Source: Chloroflexota bacterium (GTDB lineage Bacteria > Chloroflexota > Chloroflexia > Thermomicrobiales > JADLAZ01). Taken from it: DNA of 13,568 bases. Numbering within the stretch: position 1 is the first letter of the stretch; every line of letters starts with the position of its first letter. The stretch is from positions 1 to 13,568 of the forward strand of contig JADLAZ010000128.1 of NCBI GenBank assembly GCA_020849725.1. The letters are read 5' to 3'. This document shows, in pieces, positions 1 through 5,009 of the stretch. A model generated the notes under the pieces. It was not told the origin of the DNA. It ran no database searches and saw only the letters and a program-made list of their open reading frames with translations. The position numbers were made by a program, and so were the translations under genes.

Positions 1-85
1 AGAGGTGGCCGAGTGGTTGATGGCGGCTGTCTTGAAAACAGTTGAGTGATGAGCTCCGGGGGTTCGAATCCCTCCCTCTCCGCCA
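1..85 (+). tRNA. tRNA-Ser (anticodon UGA), 5' end cut by window edge
   Basis: The anticodon loop CTTGAAA gives anticodon TGA, which reads UCA-type serine codons. A long variable arm (GAG...CTC, about 45-54) marks a class II tRNA, as expected for serine. The T arm (GGGGG-TTCGAAT-CCCTC, 58-74) and the 3' acceptor strand CCTCTCC (75-81) are followed by discriminator G and an encoded CCA at 83-85. The window opens with AGAGG, so the first two acceptor bases (predicted GG) lie outside it. A second serine tRNA follows 27 bp downstream and is probably co-transcribed. Confidence 0.95.
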
Positions 86-112
86 TCAATCGCCAGCGCG
101 CCGCGCCGTCTC

Positions 113-205
113 GGGGAGGTGCCAGAGGGGTCGATCGGGGCCGCCTGCTAAGCGGTTGTGGGCCTTCTCCGCCCACCCAGGGTTCGAATCCCTGCCTTCC
201 CGCCA
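113..205 (+). tRNA. tRNA-Ser (anticodon GCU)
   Basis: The acceptor strand GGGGAGG (113-119) pairs with CCTTCCC (195-201) through one G-U pair, followed by discriminator G and encoded CCA (203-205). The anticodon stem GCCGC/GCGGT encloses loop CTGCTAA, anticodon GCT, which reads AGC/AGU serine codons. The long variable arm GTGGGC...GCCCAC is typical of tRNA-Ser. The T arm is CAGGG-TTCGAAT-CCCTG. Together with the preceding tRNA-Ser(UGA), this pair covers two of the serine codon families. Confidence 0.95.
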
Positions 206-210
206 TTCAC

Positions 211-245
211 ACAGCGTCTGCATCGCGTGCCGGTGCAGGCGCTGT
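211..245 (+). terminator. stem-loop after the tRNA-Ser pair, probable terminator
   Basis: A 12-bp stem (211-222 with 234-245, one G-U pair) encloses an 11-nt loop, starting 6 bp after the second tRNA. The following sequence (CTGATTCTCC) is only weakly T-rich, so efficient intrinsic termination is uncertain. Position and stability fit the end of a tRNA transcript. Confidence 0.45.
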
Positions 246-357
246 CTGATTCTCCAGGTTGGTTTGGCTGGCGGCGTCGCGGAATGCAGTCGGCCTACGT
301 TAGAATCGCCGCCTTGGCCAGGATCGGCCGCCATAGTGATCGCGGAGGGATGCGACG

Positions 358-912
358 ATGAACGCCGCCGATTATGACCGGTTCGCCGTTGTCGTCTTTG
401 CGCCGCCGCCGGTGCGCGACCAGGTCGAAGCCATCCGCCGGCAGTTGCCGCCGTCGGGGCGGCCCATTATGGCGGCGCACGTCACCGTCAAAGGCACCTT
501 CGTCCAGCCGACGGACCTCGCGGCCGTCGTCGCGCGCATCCAGCGCTGCTGTCAGTCGGCGCGGCCATGCACCCTCACCACGGGCGAGGTCGTCGCCAAC
601 CAGACTGACGAGTACGCCGGCATTGCCCTGGCCATCAACGCGGTCGAAACCGTGACCGACCTGCACTGGGCGCTGGTGGCGGCACTGACGGACCTGGGCC
701 AGACGGTCTATGCACCGGAGATCGCGGGCCGCTTCGCGCCGCACCTGACGCTGGTCGAGCAGATCCCGGCCAGCTCGCTGGAAGGGGCGCTGACGATCAT
801 TCGCCGGCGCCAACCCCAGTTCACCTTCGCTGCTGACGAGATCACCCTGGCGGGCCGGCGCGGCGGGCTGGTCTGGGAACCGCTTCACACCGTCGCGCTG
901 GGCATAGCCTGA
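358..912 (+). CDS. 2H phosphoesterase / 2'-5' RNA ligase-like protein
   Basis: This 184-residue protein carries the two HxTx motifs that define the 2H phosphoesterase superfamily: HVTV at residues 41-44 and HLTL at 129-132, 88 residues apart. The two histidines act together on cyclic phosphate or 2'-5' phosphodiester bonds in RNA or nucleotides. Family members include LigT/ThpR RNA ligases, cyclic phosphodiesterases and YjcG-like proteins, and the true substrate cannot be read from sequence. The length matches the family and the protein is cytoplasmic, with no signal peptide. ATG 358 is preceded by GGAGGGA about 10 bp upstream. A -10-like TAGAAT lies at 301-306 without a recognisable -35. It may be co-directional with the thioredoxin-like genes after a 90-bp gap. 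Confidence 0.85.
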   Translation: MNAADYDRFAVVVFAPPPVRDQVEAIRRQLPPSGRPIMAAHVTVKGTFVQPTDLAAVVARIQRCCQSARPCTLTTGEVVANQTDEYAGIALAINAVETVTDLHWALVAALTDLGQTVYAPEIAGRFAPHLTLVEQIPASSLEGALTIIRRRQPQFTFAADEITLAGRRGGLVWEPLHTVALGIA

Positions 913-1002
913 GTCGGCCTACTCGGCGCGGAATGACGCCCGCGCCCGCCCCGCCATCGCGTACAATCCCCGCTGGAGTCCAGCCCGCCGGAGGAGCGCC
1001 GC

Positions 1003-1314
1003 GTGCAGATCGACTTCTACTATTGGGAGGACTGCCCCTCGCACGAGGAGGCATTGGCCCGGCTGCGCAGTGTGCTGGAGGAGGAGGGCATCGCCGCCGA
1101 GCCGCGCATCACGCTGGTCGAGACCGAGGCACAGGCGCAAGCGCTGCGCTTCCCCGGCTCGCCGACGATCCATGTCGACGCCGTCGACATCGATCCGGCC
1201 GGCGACCACGGCGAGTACCTGCTGACCTGCCGCGTCTACACCCGGCCCGATGGGCGCATCTCGCCGCTGCCGCCACGCGAGACGATCGCCGCCGCGCTGC
1301 GGGCGGCCCGCTGA
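1003..1314 (+). CDS. small thioredoxin-like protein
   Basis: This 103-residue protein looks like a compact thioredoxin fold. It has a first strand (QIDFYYW), an active-site-like segment WEDCPSH with a single cysteine (C11) instead of CxxC, and a cis-proline-like GSPTI at residues 52-56. A second cysteine (C76) lies in LLTCRVY. Similar small proteins with W-x-x-CPS and FPGSPTI occur beside redox or metal-resistance genes, but I cannot name the exact family. The start is GTG 1003, chosen because GGAGGAG (990-996) lies 6 bp upstream and the first strand starts immediately. A TACAAT -10-like box lies at 962-967. A redoxin gene follows after 29 bp, so the two probably form a redox mini-operon. Confidence 0.8.
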   Translation: MQIDFYYWEDCPSHEEALARLRSVLEEEGIAAEPRITLVETEAQAQALRFPGSPTIHVDAVDIDPAGDHGEYLLTCRVYTRPDGRISPLPPRETIAAALRAAR

Positions 1315-1343
1315 TTCGATCGTATCGCCAAGGAGGGTGCCTC

Positions 1344-1883
1344 ATGTCCACGCTGACGATTGGCACGACTGCCGCGCCGTTCCGTCTCTCTGCGCCGGCC
1401 ACCGGCGATGTGGTGAGTTTGGATGACTTTGGCGGCCTGCCGGCGCTGGTCGTCGTCTTCACCTGCAATCACTGCCCCTACGCTCAGGCCTGGGAGGAGC
1501 GACTCAACCAGATCGGCCGCGACTACGCCGGCCGCGCCGGCATGGTGCTGATCAACGCCAACGACTCGGTCAAGTACCCGGTCGACAGCCCGGAGGCGAT
1601 GGCGGCCCGCGCCCGCGAGCACAACTTCTCTGTGCCCTACCTCCACGACGCCGACCAAGCGGTCGCCCGCGCCTATGGCGCCGCGCGCACGCCGGAGGTG
1701 TTCGCCTTCGATGGCGAGCGCCGGCTGGTCTACCATGGCGCGCCCGACGACAACTACGAGGAAGCATCGGAGGTGACCACCGCCTACCTGCGCGACGCGC
1801 TCGACGCCGTCCTCGCTGGCCGGCCGGTGGCGACCCCGGAGACGCCGGCGCGCGGCTGCACGATCAAATGGAAGACCGCCTGA
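1344..1883 (+). CDS. redoxin (AhpC/TSA-type thioredoxin-family protein)
   Basis: This 179-residue thioredoxin-fold protein has the redox pair C41-N-H-C44 in the segment FTCNHCPY. The downstream cis-proline segment TPEVF is at residues 117-121, and the fold strands match the AhpC/TSA-redoxin family. CNHCPY proteins of this size are cytoplasmic thiol reductases or peroxide-related redoxins, and this one has no signal peptide. A third cysteine near the C-terminus (RGCTIKW) is a family feature and may take part in disulfide exchange. ATG 1344 has a strong AAGGAGG (1330-1336) 7 bp upstream. It lies 29 bp after the small thioredoxin-like gene, with which it may form one transcript. Substrate and electron donor are unknown. 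Confidence 0.88.
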   Translation: MSTLTIGTTAAPFRLSAPATGDVVSLDDFGGLPALVVVFTCNHCPYAQAWEERLNQIGRDYAGRAGMVLINANDSVKYPVDSPEAMAARAREHNFSVPYLHDADQAVARAYGAARTPEVFAFDGERRLVYHGAPDDNYEEASEVTTAYLRDALDAVLAGRPVATPETPARGCTIKWKTA

Positions 1884-1907
1884 TCGCGGCATCGTAGCCG
1901 GCAAGTC

Positions 1908-2000
1908 CGTGCATGCCGGCGCACGCCGGCATCGAGGCATTGCCGGTGATCTCACGCGCCCCAGCCCACGGCTGGGTCCCGGCGTGCGCCGGAGTGACGG
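1908..2000. repeat. palindromic intergenic repeat (REP/MITE-like)
   Basis: The region holds three nested palindromes: ATGCCGGC-GCAC-GCCGGCAT (1913-1932), CCCAGCC-CAC-GGCTGGG (1960-1976) and CCGGCG-TG-CGCCGG (1979-1992). Its outer arms (CCGT...CCGGCGCACGCCGG at the left and the complement of CCGGCGTGCGCCGG...GACGG at the right) are related inverted repeats. Read on the - strand, it gives the TPAHAGTQ and MPACAGMH peptides typical of ubiquitous non-coding intergenic repeats of the VIPAxAGIQ type. It follows the redoxin stop codon and could also end transcription. The rest of 1884-2115 shows no gene. Confidence 0.65.
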
Positions 2001-2115
2001 CGTCGGTGGGTGACGCCGGGTGACATCGCGCCACGACCGCCACGGGGCGGCCGCGTTCCACTGCTGAGCCGGCGTGGCAAACCTCGGCCGGAATGGCGGT
2101 GGCAGGAGCGGTGGC

Positions 2116-2487
2116 ATGACGCGAGAGGCAGGGCGCGCGACGATGCCATCGTCAGAGGTGTCGCCAGCGCGCATTGCCGCCAGCGAGGTCGGCGACTACC
2201 TCTATTGCGCCCGCGCGCTGGCGCTGCGCCGTCTCGTTGACGGAGCGGCTGACCCGCTGGCAGCCATCTGCCGCGCCCAAGGGCTGCCGCGGAGCGACCC
2301 GGCCGCCGCGGCGTGGCTGGCGGAGCGCACGGCCGCCCGCCAGGCGGCGCTAGCCGGTGGTGCGCGGGCGCACGCGCGTGGCCATGCTCGGGCGCGGCTC
2401 GCAGTTGCATTGCTGCTGCTCGGACTGGTGTTGCTGCTGACGGCCGGCGCGCTGGCGGTTGCCCCCATGCTCGCGCTGCCGCGCTGA
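2116..2487 (+). CDS. membrane-anchored N-terminal half of a Cas4/RecB-like Fe-S nuclease
   Basis: This 123-residue protein starts with a segment (IAASEVGDYLYCARALALRR, residues 20-39) that matches the N-terminal motif of Cas4/Dna2-type nucleases, where one cysteine (here C31) is the first ligand of a 4Fe-4S cluster. It ends in a single predicted membrane helix (about 94-118). It contains no nuclease core; that is encoded by the next gene. I chose ATG 2116 because AGGAG (2104-2108) lies 7 bp upstream; ATG 2143 and GTG 2074 are in-frame alternatives. It ends with a TGA in the same frame as the next gene, 21 bp before that gene's GTG. It is therefore either a true split subunit or the 5' part of one gene broken by a nonsense codon. 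Similarity to Cas4 rests on motif reading only. Confidence 0.65.
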   Translation: MTREAGRATMPSSEVSPARIAASEVGDYLYCARALALRRLVDGAADPLAAICRAQGLPRSDPAAAAWLAERTAARQAALAGGARAHARGHARARLAVALLLLGLVLLLTAGALAVAPMLALPR

Positions 2488-2498
2488 CCGCTCACGCT

Positions 2499-2503
2499 GG
2501 AGG
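2499..2503 (+). promoter_or_regulatory. Shine-Dalgarno of the nuclease core gene
   Basis: GGAGG lies 5 bp upstream of GTG 2509, after the TGA of the preceding gene. A well-placed ribosome binding site here argues that the second polypeptide is translated independently and is not simply the dead 3' part of a broken gene. The motif could still be chance in GC-rich sequence. Confidence 0.6.
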
Positions 2504-2508
2504 TTCGC

Positions 2509-2994
2509 GTGCTGCTGCCGTTACTGCTGGTCGTCGGCCTGGCGCTGGTCCTGATTGCTGGCTTGTTGTGGCGGCGCAGCCGGCTCCCAGTCGGCCGCAT
2601 CCTGACCAGCGATGCCGGCGCGCGGCCGGGCCGGCTGCTGGTGTCGGAGCACCACCGCCTGCACGGCCGGCCCGACTACCTGATCCGGCGTGGCCGGCAG
2701 GTCATCCCCGTCGAGGTGAAGCCGACTCAGACGCGCGTCTACCCGTCGGCAGTGATGCAGTTGATGGCCTACTGCCTGCTGGTCGAGGAGCATCACGGCC
2801 GGCCCCGCCACGGTGTGCTGGTGCTGGCTGACCGCGCCGAGACGATCCCCTACACGGACGCGCGCCGCACCGAGCTCCTGACGCTGCTGGCGACGATGCG
2901 TGCTGCGCCGCCGCTGCCGTCGCGCAACCACGACCACCCCGGTCGCTGCCGCGCCTGCGCCTTTGCCCGCGTCTGCAGCGAGGCACTGCGGTAG
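2509..2994 (+). CDS. membrane-anchored PD-(D/E)xK nuclease, Cas4/RecB-like, with three Fe-S cysteines
   Basis: This 161-residue protein has an N-terminal membrane helix (1-20) followed by WRRSR, which predicts a cytoplasmic C-terminal domain. The domain carries a complete PD-(D/E)xK set: GRPD with D56, VEVK with E69 and K71, and the QLMAY motif with Q84 and Y88. It closes with C147-x2-C150-x5-C156, the three C-terminal Fe-S ligands of Cas4/Dna2-type exonucleases. The fourth ligand, normally N-terminal in the same chain, is absent here but matches C31 of the preceding small protein. DNA cleavage or end processing at the membrane is the likely activity (inference). There is no CRISPR array, cas1 or cas2 nearby, so a role in CRISPR adaptation is not supported. 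Start GTG 2509 follows GGAGG (2499-2503). Confidence 0.8.
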   Translation: MLLPLLLVVGLALVLIAGLLWRRSRLPVGRILTSDAGARPGRLLVSEHHRLHGRPDYLIRRGRQVIPVEVKPTQTRVYPSAVMQLMAYCLLVEEHHGRPRHGVLVLADRAETIPYTDARRTELLTLLATMRAAPPLPSRNHDHPGRCRACAFARVCSEALR

Positions 2995-3032
2995 GTGTGG
3001 AGCACCCAGCACGTCCTCAAGAGGGGTCACGT

Positions 3033-3803
3033 ATGACACGCGACGAAACAGACTTCGGATCGCTGGTCGCGCGGATAGAGCGCATCACACAATTTCCAAT
3101 GATCATTCTTAGTGTTATCTACCTTGCGATATTCACCATCGGCCTGTTCCCGCGCATACCTGACGAGATTCGCGGTGCTGCGGAATTCATGGATTACACG
3201 ATTATTGCAGTGTTTGCAGCCGAGCTTCTGCTTCGTGTTGCTGTCGCGGACCACCGCCTGGCCTATCTCCGCTATCATTGGCTCGATGTCGTCATCGTCG
3301 TCATTCCCTTCCTCCGCCCGTTGCAATTCTTGCGCTTGCTCCGTGTGCTACCCATGCTGGCGCGGTTGGTCGTGGCACTTCGGCAGGTGATGGGGCCGTA
3401 TCGCGGTTCCTATGTCGTGACGATCGGTATCCTGTCGGTCCTGGTTAGCGCAGGATTGATGACTATTTTCGAGAGCGAGAGCGACGGGAACATTCAGGAC
3501 TTCGGTGATGCCTTGTGGTGGGCGATGGCGACCGTTACCACGGTTGGGTATGGCGATGTGGCTCCGATCACCGTGGAGGGGCGGGCGGTGGCTGTGTTCC
3601 TCATGGTGATCGGCATCGCACTGTTTGGTCTCACTACGGCTTCCATCGCTGCCTTGCTCGTCGAATCAACGCGCGCCACAAGTGAACCCGCGAGTGACAG
3701 CGGCCTGAGCGACCGAATCGCCGCGATGGAGCAGCAGGTCGCGGAGCAGAACCGGCTCATTGGGCGTCTCATTGAGCAGTCGACGCCGAACAGCGACGAG
3801 TAA
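3033..3803 (+). CDS. voltage-gated-type potassium channel
   Basis: This 256-residue inner-membrane protein has the potassium selectivity filter TVGYGD at residues 170-175 between the last two membrane helices. Upstream are four hydrophobic helices (about 21-40, 52-71, 82-94 and 127-146) and an S4-like segment with spaced arginines (R95, R101, R104, R111). That makes a six-helix Kv-like subunit that would form a tetramer. The C-terminal tail (about 225-250) is predicted to be a short coiled coil and may help assembly; no RCK/TrkA domain is present. ATG 3033 is preceded by AGAGGGG 6-7 bp upstream. Base composition is noticeably more AT-rich than in the flanking genes, especially 3050-3300, suggesting acquisition from another lineage. 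Neighbours give no hint of function. Confidence 0.93.
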   Translation: MTRDETDFGSLVARIERITQFPMIILSVIYLAIFTIGLFPRIPDEIRGAAEFMDYTIIAVFAAELLLRVAVADHRLAYLRYHWLDVVIVVIPFLRPLQFLRLLRVLPMLARLVVALRQVMGPYRGSYVVTIGILSVLVSAGLMTIFESESDGNIQDFGDALWWAMATVTTVGYGDVAPITVEGRAVAVFLMVIGIALFGLTTASIAALLVESTRATSEPASDSGLSDRIAAMEQQVAEQNRLIGRLIEQSTPNSDE

Positions 3804-3847
3804 GGTTCTCATCGCAATATTGCCATGGCGGGCGCTGGAGAGACCCG

Positions 3848-3854
3848 AAGGAGG
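3848..3854 (+). promoter_or_regulatory. Shine-Dalgarno deciding the start of the enolase-superfamily gene
   Basis: AAGGAGG lies 2 bp before ATG 3857 but 8 bp before ATG 3863. Usual spacing favours ATG 3863, giving MQITRLV as the N-terminus. Confidence 0.7.
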
Positions 3855-3862
3855 AGATGACG

Positions 3863-4903
3863 ATGCAGATCACGCGACTGGTAACCCGAGCCGAGTCGAC
3901 GCTGCGACCCCGGCCGGTGCGCGATGCGCTGCAGACGCTCGACACGCGCGCCGCGTGCCACCTGACGATTGAGACGGACGCCGGCATCAGCGGCCAGGCC
4001 AGCATCGGCTTCGGGCGGCTGGCGGGCGCGCCGGCGGTGCTGGCGCACCTGATCGAGGCCGAGCTAGCGTCGGCGGTGATGGGCAAGGACCCGTTCCTGA
4101 TCCGCGGCATTCGCGATGAGTTGTGGGCGCTGACGGACTACCACGGCGCGGTTGGGCTGGCGCTGCTGGGCATCGCCGCCGTCGATATCGCGCTGTGGGA
4201 CCTCGTCGGCAAGGCGGTCGGGCAGCCGGTCTGGCGGCTGTTGGGCGCGCGCCGTGACCGTGTGCCGGCCTACGCCATGGTCGGCTGGCTCGACTACGAC
4301 CTGGACGAGTTGCGCCGCGTCTGTGCCGCGGCGATGGCGCAGGGGTTCCGCGGCGTCAAGATGAAGGTCGGCGCGCCGACCCTGGACGAGGATATCCAGC
4401 GCATCGAGGCGGTGCGCGCCGAGGTCGGCCGCGACGCGCTGGTGATGGTCGACGCCAACCAGGTCTTCTCGCTGGCCGAGGCGCTGCGGCGCGGCCGGGT
4501 CTACGAGGATCTGGGCTGCTTCTGGTTCGAGGAGCCGCTGCGCGCCGACGACAGCGCCGGCCTGGCCGAGCTGGCGCGCGGGCTGACGATCCCGATCGCC
4601 TCGGGCGAGAACAACTATGGCAAGCGCCAGTTCCGCGATCTGCTCGAGCGGCGGGCGGTTGACATCGTCCAACCCGACTTGCGCCGGGCCGGCGGCGTGA
4701 CCGAGTGCCTGGAGATCGGCCTGATGGCTGACGCCTTCAACGTGCCCTACGCCTCGCACGGCGGCGGCGTCCACCTGCACGTGCTGGCGGCGCTGCCGAA
4801 CACGCTGTTCATGGAGAGCGGCCCGCTGCCGGCCGGCGCGCCGCCGCTCGTCGACGGCTGCTTCCCGCTGCCGGAGACGCCCGGCTTCGGCGCCGCCGAC
4901 TGA
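3863..4903 (+). CDS. mandelate racemase/muconate-lactonizing-type enolase-superfamily enzyme
   Basis: This 346-residue enzyme has an N-terminal capping domain (about 1-120) and a TIM-like barrel. It shows the full mandelate-racemase-subgroup active site: K166-x-K168 (VKMKVG), metal ligands D197 (VDAN), E223 (FEEP) and E249 (SGEN), the Asp-His dyad D272 and H299, and E318. The spacing is almost the same as in mandelate racemase itself (K164/K166, D195, E221, E247, D270, H297, E317). It should abstract the alpha-proton of a carboxylate using Mg2+. Racemase and sugar-acid dehydratase are both possible, and the substrate is not readable. The SGENNYG segment and the SHGGGVHLHV around H299 may help in subfamily assignment. 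No sugar-acid pathway genes lie next to it, although an ABC sugar importer is encoded further downstream. Confidence 0.9.
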   Translation: MQITRLVTRAESTLRPRPVRDALQTLDTRAACHLTIETDAGISGQASIGFGRLAGAPAVLAHLIEAELASAVMGKDPFLIRGIRDELWALTDYHGAVGLALLGIAAVDIALWDLVGKAVGQPVWRLLGARRDRVPAYAMVGWLDYDLDELRRVCAAAMAQGFRGVKMKVGAPTLDEDIQRIEAVRAEVGRDALVMVDANQVFSLAEALRRGRVYEDLGCFWFEEPLRADDSAGLAELARGLTIPIASGENNYGKRQFRDLLERRAVDIVQPDLRRAGGVTECLEIGLMADAFNVPYASHGGGVHLHVLAALPNTLFMESGPLPAGAPPLVDGCFPLPETPGFGAAD

Positions 4904-4922
4904 CCGGCGACCAGGACGAATA

Positions 4923-5007
4923 GGAAACCGCGAATGAGCGCGAATGGACGCGAATGCGAGGGAAGGGACCATTTATTCGCGTCTATTCGCGTTCATTCGC
5001 GGTTTCC
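4923..5007. repeat. large inverted repeat built from 10-bp units, between convergent genes
   Basis: The arms 4923-4955 and 4975-5007 are 33 nt each and complementary except for two positions that form G-U pairs in one RNA strand, with a 19-nt loop. Each arm contains three copies of CGCGAATG (left at 4929, 4939, 4949) or its complement, spaced 10 bp apart. It fills the gap between the + strand enolase-superfamily gene (ends 4903) and the - strand thrS (stop at 5010-5012). It probably acts as a bidirectional transcription end or mRNA-stabilising hairpin, although there is no long T tract. It may be a copy of a dispersed repeat. Confidence 0.85.
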
Positions 5008-5009
5008 GT

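Noticed and set aside
42..377. Small frames on both strands across the tRNA genes (42-377 +, 86-334 -)
   Set aside because: They overlap two well-folded tRNA genes and show no conserved features.
1864..2061. Small - strand frame giving TPAHAGTQ/MPACAGMH
   Set aside because: Translation of a palindromic intergenic repeat, not a gene.
2074..2115. Upstream GTG start of the first nuclease half
   Set aside because: No ribosome binding site precedes GTG 2074 and the extra residues are Gly/Arg-rich; ATG 2116 has AGGAG at good spacing.
2116..2994. Type I CRISPR adaptation module (cas4)
   Set aside because: The nuclease motifs are Cas4-like, but there is no repeat array, cas1 or cas2, and both parts are membrane-anchored, unlike Cas4.
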